A stretch of DNA of 13,325 nt from Bacteroidota bacterium (GCA_026391115.1 JAPLER010000158.1:1-13325), one strand, 5' to 3'. Counted from the stretch's first letter, positions 1 through 7,581 are shown. The notes: generated by a model not told the origin, from the sequence alone. Program-made: numbers and translations.

Positions 1-1178
1 ATTAACTGGTAAAATGCATGCTGACCATTGGTACCAGGCTCGCCCCAAATAACAGGCCCTGTAGCATAGTCTACAACAGCTCCATTTCTATCAATAGTTT
101 TGCCATTGCTTTCCATATTGCCTTGTTGAAAGTAAGCTGCAAAGCGATGCATATATTGGTCGTAAGGTAGTATCGCTTCGCTTTGTGCATTGTAAAAATT
201 AACGTACCATATACCCAGCAAAGCCATAATGACTGGTATATTTTTATCGAAAGGGGTTTCTTTAAAATGCACATCGGCATTGTATGCACCATTTAACAAT
301 GCATCAAAATTGTTGTACCCAATGGTTAATGCAATGCTTAAACCTATGGTACTCCATAAAGAATACCTGCCACCTACCCAATCCCAAAACTCAAACATAT
401 TTTCTTTGGCTATACCAAATTTTACTACTTCTTTTTCATTGGTACTTAATGCCACAAAGTGTTTGGCAATGTGGGCTTCGTTTTGTGCAATATTTACAAA
501 CCAACTGCGTGCAGTGTGTGCGTTTGTCATTGTTTCTTGTGTGGTAAATGTTTTAGATGCAATTAAAAATAAGGTTTCCTCGGCATTAATTTGTTTCAAG
601 GTTTCGGCAATATGTGTACCATCTACATTGCTCACAAAATAGGTTTTAATACCTTTTACCCAATAAGGCTTTAAAGCCTCTGTAACCATTACAGGGCCCA
701 AATCGCTGCCACCAATACCAATGTTTACAATGGTGGTAATAGGCTTGCCAGTGTAGCCCAGATGTGTTTTGTGGTGTATGCTATTGCAAAAACTTTCCAT
801 TTGCTGCAACACTTTTTTTATATCGGGCATTACATCTTTGCCATCTACTACAACGGCAGCATTGCTTTTGTTACGTAAGGCAGTGTGAAGCACAGCCCTG
901 TTTTCGGTAACATTAATTTTTGCACCAGCAAATTGTGCAGCAATAGCTTCTTGCACACCACATTCATTTGCCAATTGCAATAGGTGTTGCATAGTGATGT
1001 CATCAATAATGTTTTTACTATAGTCAAAATAAATATTCTGAAATTCAAAAGCATATTTACTTATTCTATTAGCATCATCTGCAAATAATTGTTTCATTTG
1101 CTTATTATGCATAGTAGTTTTAAAATATTGTTGCAGGGCTTTCCAGGCTGCGGTGGTGGTGGGGTTAATATTTTTCAT
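1..1178 (-). CDS. pgi: Glucose-6-phosphate isomerase, 3' end beyond window
   Basis: Interconverts glucose-6-phosphate and fructose-6-phosphate in the cytoplasm (glycolysis/gluconeogenesis). I translated it from ATG at 1178 (MKNINPTTTAAWKALQQYF); the frame stays open to the left edge of the window, giving 392 codons of a protein that is about 550 residues in the family, so roughly the last 155 residues are missing. Visible motifs: GIGGSDLGPV (phosphosugar-binding SIS region, near 701-722), WVGGRYSLWST with R271 (family signature), MESNGK with E356 and GTNGQHAFYQL with H387. E356 and H387 line up with E. coli Glu355 and His386, so no large indel lies upstream of them. The gene stands alone: the preceding lacI transcript ends in a terminator at 1228-1256, so its promoter should lie within 1179-1230, where I see no convincing box. 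Plus-strand ORFs over this gene are shadows. Confidence 0.95.
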   Translation of the reverse strand, partial: MKNINPTTTAAWKALQQYFKTTMHNKQMKQLFADDANRISKYAFEFQNIYFDYSKNIIDDITMQHLLQLANECGVQEAIAAQFAGAKINVTENRAVLHTALRNKSNAAVVVDGKDVMPDIKKVLQQMESFCNSIHHKTHLGYTGKPITTIVNIGIGGSDLGPVMVTEALKPYWVKGIKTYFVSNVDGTHIAETLKQINAEETLFLIASKTFTTQETMTNAHTARSWFVNIAQNEAHIAKHFVALSTNEKEVVKFGIAKENMFEFWDWVGGRYSLWSTIGLSIALTIGYNNFDALLNGAYNADVHFKETPFDKNIPVIMALLGIWYVNFYNAQSEAILPYDQYMHRFAAYFQQGNMESNGKTIDRNGAVVDYATGPVIWGEPGTNGQHAFYQL

Positions 1179-1227
1179 AATTAAATTAAATACTAGTGCT
1201 GCAAAATAATGGTTGATGGGGAATAAC

Positions 1228-1256
1228 AAAAAAAGGTGGGTAAAATACCTACCTTT
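1228..1256 (-). terminator. Intrinsic terminator of the lacI-family gene
   Basis: Plus-strand bases 1232-1242 pair with 1246-1256 (11 pairs, one G-U, 3-nt AAA loop). Read on the minus strand, the hairpin is followed by seven T residues (1234-1228), the usual rho-independent arrangement. It lies about 120 nt downstream of the lacI-family stop and 50 nt upstream of the pgi start, so it separates the two transcripts. Confidence 0.75.
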
Positions 1257-1378
1257 CTACTGAATATTAAAAGTTAATAATATCAAATTTCTAAACAGCA
1301 TACAATCAAAGCTAGAAAATTTTGATATTTTAAATGTGCGAAAGGAGATTATTATTTTCTTTATTGATAAAAATTAAA

Positions 1379-2401
1379 CTATACCGAACCCCTCGAAATT
1401 AATTCTGCTTGAAGTTTTATATGCTCAAAATCTGTAACTGGTCTTTTGCTTTCAACCATTTGTAATAAAAGTTGCATTGCTTTTTGCCCCATTTCAAATG
1501 CTGGTTGTTTTACAATGGTTAATGGTGGGTTTAAAAGTTCTGTTAAATCGCTATTAGAAAAGCCTATTAAAGCCACATCTTGTGGTACTTTCTTTTTCTT
1601 TGCATTAAGATATCTTAATGCACCTGTAGTTAATTTATCTGCACTGGCAAAAATGGCATCTGGTCTATTTTTCCCTTTAAATAAATCAGCCATTGCTTCA
1701 TCAACTTCTTCTTGCAACATACCGCCGTGGGGGCAAAATTTTACTAACTTTTCTTCTGCTGCAATACCAAAGCTGGCTAAAGCTTTTAAATATCCTTGAT
1801 GTCTTTCTTTGGTGATTGATAAACCTTGAGCATTGGCAAGATGTGCAATACGTCTGTGCCCTTTTTTTATTAAATGTTTGGTAGCTTCAAATGCACTCAA
1901 TACATTGTCAACAGTTACTTTATGTGTATCAATTTCTGGAACAATTCTATCGTAAAATACAATTGGCATTCCACGTCTTTTTAGGTCGTGCAAAAAAGAA
2001 AAGTCTTTAGTTTCGGTAGAAACAGAAATCAATAATCCATCAATAGAGCGAGATGTTAGATATTGTAAGTTGAACATTTCTCTTTCAACACTTTCGTGGC
2101 TCTGAGAAATCATTACGTTGTAACCTTTACTGTAAGCAACACTTTCCATTCCGTTAATTGCCTGCGAAAAAAAACTGTTGGCAATTTCGCAAACAATTAA
2201 CCCTATACTTCTTGTTCTGCGTTCTTTTAATCCAAGAGCAATAGGGTTGGGGTGGTAATTGATTTGCTTTGCATATTCCAAAACAATTTTTTTTGTTTCA
2301 GCACTAATTTCGTAGCTATCCCTTAAGGCTCTTGAAACTGTTGATGTGGATAGGCCCAAGGCTTTGGCAATATCTTTAATGGTTACAGCTTCAAATTTCA
2401 T
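1379..2401 (-). CDS. LacI-family transcriptional regulator
   Basis: 340-residue DNA-binding repressor or activator with a sugar-responsive periplasmic-binding-protein-like core. Residues about 7-26 (TIKDIAKALGLSTSTVSRAL) form the N-terminal helix-turn-helix, followed by the hinge (INYHPNPIALGLKERR, about 47-62). The effector domain begins at RSIGLIVCEIANSFFSQ and ends in ISRGSV; SRSIDGLLIS and PDAIFASADKL are typical core segments. I chose ATG at 2401 (MKFEAVTIKD) because LacI proteins normally begin a few residues before the HTH. An in-frame ATG at 2455 would add 18 unrelated residues. A weak promoter-like pair lies upstream (TTG at 2455-2453 and TAAATTGC at 2433-2426, minus strand). The target operon is not evident: neighbours are aspS and pgi. 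Regulation of pgi is possible but nothing in the sequence shows it. Confidence 0.93.
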   Translation of the reverse strand: MKFEAVTIKDIAKALGLSTSTVSRALRDSYEISAETKKIVLEYAKQINYHPNPIALGLKERRTRSIGLIVCEIANSFFSQAINGMESVAYSKGYNVMISQSHESVEREMFNLQYLTSRSIDGLLISVSTETKDFSFLHDLKRRGMPIVFYDRIVPEIDTHKVTVDNVLSAFEATKHLIKKGHRRIAHLANAQGLSITKERHQGYLKALASFGIAAEEKLVKFCPHGGMLQEEVDEAMADLFKGKNRPDAIFASADKLTTGALRYLNAKKKKVPQDVALIGFSNSDLTELLNPPLTIVKQPAFEMGQKAMQLLLQMVESKRPVTDFEHIKLQAELISRGSV

Positions 2402-2536
2402 AATAGTTTCTTTTCGTATAGTGTTGCAATTTACAACTTTGATTTCTAAAAGCAAAAAGTGATTTCATAAGAAGAAAAAACTAAAGCCTACTATTTAAAA
2501 TTTCTATCCAATATTTTTCCAATCGGTAAGGATTTT

Positions 2537-4375
2537 CTATTTTAAATTCAATTGAATCTGCAATTCATCAAACTGTTTATCATCAATGGTACTTGGTGCA
2601 TCAATCATTACATCACGTCCACTATTATTTTTAGGAAAAGCAATAAAATCTCTAATACTTTCACTACCACCAAGAATGGAACATAATCTATCAAAACCAA
2701 ATGCTAGTCCACCGTGTGGAGGAGCACCATATTCAAAAGCACCTAATAAAAAGCCAAATTTATGTTGTTGTTCTTGCTCGTCCATTCCCAATGCTTCAAA
2801 CATTTTTTGTTGTAATTCTTTTTGAAAAATACGAATAGAACCACCACCAATTTCGTTACCATTTAAAACCATATCATAAGCATTGGCTTTAATATTGGCG
2901 TAAGGATGTTTTAAATATTCCGCAGCATTTTCAATCTTGGGATTATTGTTAATCATCGTATCTATATCACTTGGCTTAGGACTTGTAAATGGATGATGGC
3001 GAGCCACCCAACGATTATCTTCCTCTGCATATTCAAACAATGGAAAATCTAAAACCCATAATAACTTAAAATCATCGTCTTTACGCAAGCCTAAACGTTT
3101 TCCCATTTCCATTCTTAAATCACTCGTTGCTTTTCTTGTTTTTTCTTCTGCACCTGCTAATATTAAAATTAAATCTCCAGCAACAGCATTGCAAGTTGCG
3201 GCAATGTTTTTTAATTGTTCTTCTGTATAAAATTTATCAATACTACTCTTGAAAGTACCATCAGTATTGCATTTGATGAAAGCCAAACCTTTCATTCCAA
3301 TTTGAGGACGTTTCACCCATTCAACTAATTCATCAGTTTGTTTGCGTGTGTATTCGCTGCAATTGGGAACACAAATGGTTAACACAGTTTCTGCTTCATT
3401 AAACACTACAAAATCGCTTTTAATAACAGCTTCTAATTGCTCTCTTTTTTCTAAAGGTTTTGATGGAAATGTGTGATTTGGGATTTTTAAATTTGTAATT
3501 TGTAATGGAAATCTAATGTCTGGTTTATCATTTCCATATCGCCACATAGCTTCTTCCCAAGTCATTCTTTCTACAACTTCTGTGTAATCAATATTTTTAA
3601 CATCTTTGAAAATGCGTTTTACCAAACCTTCAAACATTTGTAAAATATCTTCCTGTTCTACAAAGCACATTTCACAATCTATTTGTGTAAATTCAGGTTG
3701 TCTATCTGCTCTCAAATCTTCATCTCTAAAGCATTTTACAATTTGATAGTATCTATCGTAACCACTCACCATCAATAATTGTTTAAAGGTTTGTGGCGAT
3801 TGAGGTAAAGCATAAAATTGTCCAGCATTCATTCTACTTGGCACCACAAAATCTCTTGCACCTTCTGGTGTAGATTTAATTAAGAAAGGCGTTTCAATGT
3901 CCATAAAATTATTTTCATGCAAATAATTTCTGGTACTTCTGCCAACATTATATCTTAATTCAAGATTCTTTTTTACAGGATTTCTTCTTAAATCTAAGTA
4001 ACGATATTTCATTCTTAAATCATCACCACCATCAGTTTCATCTTCAATTTTAAAAGGTGGAACTTCACTCTTGTTCAATATTTTAAACGATTGAACAGTA
4101 ATTTCAATTTCGCCAGTTGGAATGTTTTTATTCTTACTACTTCTTTCTGTTACTGTACCAATTGCTTGTAGTACAAACTCACGCCCCAAAGGATTTTCAT
4201 CCAATTGAGCTTGCAAGCTTTCGCCAAATAAAAGCTGTGTAATACCATATCTATCACGCAAATCAACAAACGTGATGCTGCCAAATTTTCTAACAGTTTG
4301 CACCCAACCAGCAAGTGTTACTTGGTTACCAATATTTGAAAGTCGCAATTCTCCGCAAGTGTGTGAACGAAACAT
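2537..4375 (-). CDS. aspS: Aspartate--tRNA ligase (AspRS)
   Basis: Charges tRNA-Asp with aspartate in the cytoplasm; class II aminoacyl-tRNA synthetase. 612 residues, slightly longer than typical bacterial AspRS (about 590). The N-terminal OB-fold anticodon-binding domain (about 1-105) starts MFRSHTCGELRLSNIG. The catalytic core contains YRYLDLRR (about 125-131), motif 2 FRDEDLRADRQPEFTQID (about 216-233), the bacterial GAD insertion (about 290-420) and motif 3 PHGGLAFGFDRL (about 553-564). The residue matching E. coli Leu30, discussed as a mark of tRNA-Asp-specific enzymes, is Phe here, so I make no call on discriminating versus non-discriminating type. It has its own leader with a clear -7 promoter element (4424-4431), so it is probably not dependent on the photolyase operon upstream. 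Confidence 0.98.
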   Translation of the reverse strand: MFRSHTCGELRLSNIGNQVTLAGWVQTVRKFGSITFVDLRDRYGITQLLFGESLQAQLDENPLGREFVLQAIGTVTERSSKNKNIPTGEIEITVQSFKILNKSEVPPFKIEDETDGGDDLRMKYRYLDLRRNPVKKNLELRYNVGRSTRNYLHENNFMDIETPFLIKSTPEGARDFVVPSRMNAGQFYALPQSPQTFKQLLMVSGYDRYYQIVKCFRDEDLRADRQPEFTQIDCEMCFVEQEDILQMFEGLVKRIFKDVKNIDYTEVVERMTWEEAMWRYGNDKPDIRFPLQITNLKIPNHTFPSKPLEKREQLEAVIKSDFVVFNEAETVLTICVPNCSEYTRKQTDELVEWVKRPQIGMKGLAFIKCNTDGTFKSSIDKFYTEEQLKNIAATCNAVAGDLILILAGAEEKTRKATSDLRMEMGKRLGLRKDDDFKLLWVLDFPLFEYAEEDNRWVARHHPFTSPKPSDIDTMINNNPKIENAAEYLKHPYANIKANAYDMVLNGNEIGGGSIRIFQKELQQKMFEALGMDEQEQQHKFGFLLGAFEYGAPPHGGLAFGFDRLCSILGGSESIRDFIAFPKNNSGRDVMIDAPSTIDDKQFDELQIQLNLK

Positions 4376-4393
4376 AATTTAGTCTACGATTTA

Positions 4394-4407
4394 GATGTAC
4401 GATGTAC
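4394..4407 (-). repeat. Tandem 7-mer in the aspS leader
   Basis: Two perfect copies of GTACATC (minus strand) lie side by side and are followed by the related heptads TAAATCG and TAGACTA, so the leader between the -7 box and the aspS start reads as four consecutive heptads, the last two degenerate. No stem strong enough to be a terminator or riboswitch is visible. Function unknown. Confidence 0.45.
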
Positions 4408-4423
4408 AGTTTTTGAATGGTGG

Positions 4424-4431
4424 CAAATATA
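4424..4431 (-). promoter_or_regulatory. Bacteroidota-type -7 box for aspS
   Basis: The minus strand reads TATATTTG, an exact match to the TAnnTTTG -7 consensus of the Bacteroidota primary sigma factor. The -33 TTG is poorly preserved (a T-rich TTTTAC about 18 nt upstream). The box lies about 50 nt before the aspS ATG, which predicts a leader of roughly 40 nt. The -33 part is inferred. Confidence 0.5.
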
Positions 4432-4460
4432 GTGTTGAGGGAATTTGTAAAATTAATTTA

Positions 4461-5561
4461 CTATGGTAGGAGGGTATAGATTTGCTTACTACATTGTTTC
4501 CAATAAGCAAAAAAAGAAGGAAAGTAGCCTTGCACATCTTGAAACATCCAATCTCTCTGATGAACAGTGCCTGAGTAATGATTATTTGTTGGGTGTTCTT
4601 TGTAATGAATATTTTTAATATTATACTCAGCTGCAAGCTCACTAAATTCACTAACAAAAATTTGTAAGCCATCAATATTTGCTGATAAAGCAATTATAAA
4701 ATCTATAGTTTTCTTACTTGTAGGATACTTTTTGTAGAAACTTGGCTCAAGTAGCAATATTCTATTAGCTTTTATTGTTGTATTCCAATTGAAATCTAAA
4801 TTATAAAAATTATAGATGTAAGTGGGTAGTTGGTTATTGATGGATATAGTTTGTTTTTTGGGTAAAGTAGTAGTTAAATGTAAATAAACTAATTGCTTTA
4901 ATTGTTGAGGTATAGGCATAGTATCAAAAGCATCATAATCAATATCCAAAAAAGTATTTTGTTGAGTTGTATTGCAGTACTTGTTAATGTTTTCTTGATT
5001 GGCAAAATATTTTTTATTACTAAAACTTCCTGCAACCCATTGCCAACTACAAGCATTGCTAGCCCAATCGGCATCTAGCAAATGATAATACATCCACTTT
5101 GCAGGCATTTGCCAATGACTTTTCGCCACATTGCAAGCTATAGATGCTACATACATTCTTAGATGATTATGCATATAACCAGTTTTGTATAATTCAATAA
5201 TTGCATTGTCTATAGCAGTTATCCCTGTATTTGCATTAATGATGTTATTACTTATGTTGTTATTAGTTACATTAGGTTGGGGTTGTTTAATATCATTATT
5301 GATGTCATCTTTTAAAGCAATCCATACTTGTTGAAAATAATCTCTCCAAGCTAATTCTTTCAAAAAAGATTCTATTTCATTATGAGAATAACCTTTCTTT
5401 AAAACTTGGCGAGCAATAAATTTTGTAGATATAACTCCACGAGAAATATATGGCGAAAGTTTAGTTACAGCACCATTAATATAGTTGCGGGTTTTGCCAT
5501 ATTCTATTGGATCAATAGCATCAATTTGTGTAATAATATCTTCAAAGTTTGTGGTAAACAT
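4461..5561 (-). CDS. Photolyase/cryptochrome-like FAD-binding protein lacking the N-terminal antenna domain
   Basis: 366 residues. It begins directly in the photolyase helical FAD domain: LSPYISRGVIST (about 35-46), ELAWRDYFQQVW (69-80), GYMHNHLRMYVAS (128-140), LLDADWASNACSWQW (161-175). By alignment with E. coli PhrB, E69/W72/R73, N132, R135, M136 and W175 match substrate-pocket residues; Arg342 is His133. W150 and W173 match electron-transfer Trp359 and Trp382, and N169 matches FAD-contacting Asn378. The usual 120-200-residue N-terminal antenna (MTHF/8-HDF) domain is absent. Instead residues about 245-366 add an alpha/beta-like segment (RILLLEPSFYKKYPTSKK, LQIFVSEFSEL) ending GYFPSFFAYWKQC. 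I chose ATG at 5561, 1 nt after the DUF2805 stop; an upstream ATG at 5666 would run over DUF2805. Likely role: light-dependent DNA repair or photoreception. Exact activity is inference. Confidence 0.85.
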   Translation of the reverse strand: MFTTNFEDIITQIDAIDPIEYGKTRNYINGAVTKLSPYISRGVISTKFIARQVLKKGYSHNEIESFLKELAWRDYFQQVWIALKDDINNDIKQPQPNVTNNNISNNIINANTGITAIDNAIIELYKTGYMHNHLRMYVASIACNVAKSHWQMPAKWMYYHLLDADWASNACSWQWVAGSFSNKKYFANQENINKYCNTTQQNTFLDIDYDAFDTMPIPQQLKQLVYLHLTTTLPKKQTISINNQLPTYIYNFYNLDFNWNTTIKANRILLLEPSFYKKYPTSKKTIDFIIALSANIDGLQIFVSEFSELAAEYNIKNIHYKEHPTNNHYSGTVHQRDWMFQDVQGYFPSFFAYWKQCSKQIYTLLP

Positions 5562-5562
5562 T

Positions 5563-5832
5563 TTATCTTTTGCTAATTTTATTATGTGTAATGTTTCTTT
5601 GCAAGGCACACTTAAACCTAGATATAGATTGGTTTCTAAGTGATAAATGTTTTTGACTAACACCACTGTTAACTCTTTTACGCCAAAGGTTAAAACTACT
5701 TCTTTTTAAATTTTTTCTCATTAAAGCAATCACATCTTTCTCTGCAAGTCCAAATTGAAATTCAATAGCTTCAAAAGGTGTTCTATCTTCCCAAGCCATT
5801 TCAATAATTCTATCCATTTCAATTAAATTCAT
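5563..5832 (-). CDS. DUF2805 / TIGR03643 family protein
   Basis: 89-residue, full-length member of a small uncharacterised family, recognised from MDRIIEMAWEDRTPFEAIE, FQFGLAEKDVIALMRKNLK, SSFNLWRKRV and the C-terminal FKCALQRNITHNKISKR. The TPFEAIEFQFGLAEKDVIALMR stretch looks like a helix-turn-helix and the C-terminus is strongly basic, which suggests nucleic-acid binding, but this is inference. Its ATG (5832-5830) overlaps the TGA that ends the restored flavin-reductase frame (ATGA), and its own stop lies 1 nt from the photolyase start, so it should be translated together with both. The tight coupling suggests a job linked to the photolyase. Confidence 0.85.
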   Translation of the reverse strand: MNLIEMDRIIEMAWEDRTPFEAIEFQFGLAEKDVIALMRKNLKRSSFNLWRKRVNSGVSQKHLSLRNQSISRFKCALQRNITHNKISKR

Positions 5833-5987
5833 ATTCTTACTAGTTTTCTTTCGCGTAAGTCATCAAGCATTAAAATATTGTTGTTATATGCATTGTATTT
5901 TAATACATCAAATACAAATAATGTATGATCTCCAAATTGTTTACTCCATTCTTTTTTTAATAATATTCTAGCACTTGTATTTTTTAG
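5829..5987 (-). pseudogene. Flavin reductase-like protein, 3' part after frameshift
   Basis: Not found as an ATG-initiated ORF. Starting at the CTA codon 5987-5985, this frame encodes 52 residues (LKNTSARILLKKEWSKQFGD, then HTLFVFDVLKYN, and ending LDDLRERKLVRI). They complete the flavin-reductase split-barrel fold begun in the other frame; GDHTLFVFDVL is the typical late strand of that domain. It ends in a TGA (5831-5829) overlapping the ATG of the DUF2805 gene. A TGA at 5990-5988 just before it in the same frame shows that the lost base must lie within or beside those three bases. Confidence 0.75.
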
Positions 5988-6304
5988 TCAAAATGTTGTT
6001 GCCATAATTCTAATAAATTTTTTTTGGTAAGATATTGTTGTTTGTTGTAGTTAATACCACTTGTTTGACCTAGTTTTTTTATTAAAAAATACTGTTCATT
6101 ACTTAAAAGTTGTAATACAGCAATTTCCGATTGTTCAATATTGGCAAGGGTTTGGGTATCGTTATAAACTGCAATTGCATATTTTTTGGGTTTCATACTT
6201 ATAGCATTTACGTATGTGCATATATTCATATTAACAACATTATTATTGTTATATGTAGCCAAACTATAAATGGGCGTATTAATTAAATTCCAAGGTTTTT
6301 TCAT
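5984..6304 (-). pseudogene. Flavin reductase-like protein (FMN-binding split barrel), 5' part
   Basis: 106 residues: MKKPWNLINTPIYSLATYNN, then MNICTYVNAISMKPKKYAIA, and AVLQLLSNEQYFLIKKLGQTSG. This matches the N-terminal two-thirds of flavin-reductase-like proteins of Bacteroidota, which bind FMN and may reduce flavin with NAD(P)H. The frame stops early (TAA 5986-5984) next to a run of six A, and the remaining 52 residues continue in the -1 frame, so one base is missing relative to an intact gene of about 159 codons. Its ATG overlaps the stop of the SRPBCC gene (ATGA at 6304-6301), showing it belongs to the operon. An intact protein could supply reduced flavin to the photolyase-like protein (inference). 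If the frameshift is a sequence error, the gene runs 5829-6304. Confidence 0.75.
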
Positions 6305-6771
6305 TTGTCAAAAACACCAAATTTTTTCTCAACTGCAATTGTTCTGTAATCAAATATTTCTTTCAGTTTCTTTTTTATGATGATGCTATTTGCAATTGCA
6401 CCAATAAATCCAAAAGGAGGGATATAGGTTACAATATCTGTCATTAAAACACCACCTTCAATTGCTTCTATTTTATGCTGATGATGCCACAATTTATATG
6501 GGCCAACTCTTTGCTCATCTACAAAATATTTTTTGTCTTTAACATGTATAATTTCTGTCATCCATTTTAGTGGAATACCCAACAAGGGTTTAACTATGTA
6601 GGTTATAATCATTCCAGCGTACATTTTATTGCTACCACTTTTGCTGGTTACTTTAAAGCTTAAATACTCCGGAGTAATGTGTTTTAAATTATCTGGCGAT
6701 GAGATAAAATCCCACACTGCATCTATGCTTGCAGGTATTTTTTGTGTTTGTGTAAATTGATAAAATGCCAT
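6301..6771 (-). CDS. SRPBCC (START/Bet v1-like) family protein
   Basis: 156 residues. The start FTQTQKIPASIDAVWDFISS, then PDNLKHITPEYLSFKV, is characteristic of the SRPBCC superfamily, whose members have a deep hydrophobic pocket for lipids or other nonpolar ligands. Later parts GPYKLWHHQHKIEAIEGGV and MTDIVTYIPPFGFIGAIANS fit the C-terminal strands and long helix. There is no signal peptide or membrane helix, so it is cytoplasmic. It sits 30 nt after the SDR gene and overlaps the flavin-reductase gene by 4 nt. SRPBCC and SDR genes beside photolyase genes are, as I recall, a recurrent arrangement, but the ligand is unknown. Confidence 0.85.
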   Translation of the reverse strand: MAFYQFTQTQKIPASIDAVWDFISSPDNLKHITPEYLSFKVTSKSGSNKMYAGMIITYIVKPLLGIPLKWMTEIIHVKDKKYFVDEQRVGPYKLWHHQHKIEAIEGGVLMTDIVTYIPPFGFIGAIANSIIIKKKLKEIFDYRTIAVEKKFGVFDK

Positions 6772-6801
6772 AGTGTTATTGATTGTTTTAAGGTTAAATA
6801 T

Positions 6802-7494
6802 TTATGATTTGATACTGTTCATTCCACCATCAACGTGAAGGATTTGTCCTGTTATCCAATTGGCTTGTTGCAATAAAAATATAGCTGCATTAGCAATATC
6901 TTCAACTTGCCCAACACGTTTTAATGGATGACGCTGTGCGTTGGCATCAATTTTTTCAGGTGTGTTTAAAATGCTACTTGCAAGTGGAGTGTTTGTAATA
7001 GATGGTGCAATACAATTGACTCTAATTTTTGGTGCAAACTCTGCAGCTAGTGCTTTAGTTAAGCCTTCTATTGCACCTTTTGATGAAGATACAATGGAAT
7101 GAAAATTAAAACCTGTTTGTACTGCAACTGTTGAAAATAAGACGATTGAAGGATTTTCAGCATTTTTTAAATTAGGCAAACATTGTTGAATAATTTTAAT
7201 AGCACCAAGTACCTGTAGCTTGTAATCTTCAATAAAATCATCAGGTTTTATTCTTGCAAATGGCTTTAAATTAATAGCACCTGGACAGTAAATTAATCCA
7301 TCCAATTTTTCAGGTAAATAACTTAAGTCTATGTTCCCATCTAAAACATTTAGATGATGAGAATTGATATTAATGTTATTGTGAGTTGGTTGTTTTTTAT
7401 AATAAGTACCAATAATAAAATTGTTTGTAGAAAGCTGTTGAGATATGGCTTCTCCAATTCCTGAACTATGCCCAATAACTAAATAATTTTTCAT
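6802..7494 (-). CDS. Atypical short-chain dehydrogenase/reductase (no YxxxK tyrosine)
   Basis: 230 residues, one Rossmann-fold SDR domain. The cofactor loop is GHSSGIG (8-14), the strand-4 motif is CPGAI (70-74, replacing NNAG), the serine region is FSTVAV (120-125), and the C-terminal VDGG is at 221-224. Lys33/Lys34 after the second strand would suit NADPH. In the active-site helix, K139 is clear (HSIVSSSKGAIEG), but the residue four positions before it, normally the catalytic Tyr, is Val135; no nearby Tyr can replace it. The protein may therefore bind NAD(P) without classical SDR catalysis, or use another residue. It is the first gene of the SDR-SRPBCC-flavin reductase-DUF2805-photolyase operon. 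No clear promoter box is visible in the 87-nt gap upstream. Confidence 0.88.
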   Translation of the reverse strand: MKNYLVIGHSSGIGEAISQQLSTNNFIIGTYYKKQPTHNNININSHHLNVLDGNIDLSYLPEKLDGLIYCPGAINLKPFARIKPDDFIEDYKLQVLGAIKIIQQCLPNLKNAENPSIVLFSTVAVQTGFNFHSIVSSSKGAIEGLTKALAAEFAPKIRVNCIAPSITNTPLASSILNTPEKIDANAQRHPLKRVGQVEDIANAAIFLLQQANWITGQILHVDGGMNSIKS

Positions 7495-7581
7495 TGTGCA
7501 AAGAAAAATTGATTAGTTATTACTGGATTAAAATAAGATTGGTATTATTATCTAAATGGGGAATATTATTGGTTATGCCAT

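Noticed and set aside
229..642. 137-codon plus-strand ORF and another at 284-547
   Set aside because: They lie antisense to pgi, whose minus-strand frame is continuous with all conserved motifs; their translations resemble nothing.
1278..1330. Inverted repeat AATATCAAA / TTTGATATT downstream of the lacI-family gene
   Set aside because: Only 9 A/T-rich pairs around a 33-nt loop; expected by chance in this composition, and a better terminator lies at 1228-1256.
4391..4693. 100-codon minus-strand ORF over the 3' end of the photolyase gene
   Set aside because: Out-of-frame shadow of the photolyase C-terminus, and it also runs over the aspS promoter region.
5562..5666. Longer photolyase start at 5666
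   Set aside because: The extra 35 residues are the DUF2805 coding region read in another frame; ATG at 5561 gives a normal domain start 1 nt after the DUF2805 stop.
5980..5990. Programmed ribosomal frameshift at the A6 run in the flavin reductase gene
   Set aside because: The stop TAA comes before most of the A run in the first frame, and a TGA in the -1 frame lies immediately upstream, leaving no slippery heptamer at a usable place.
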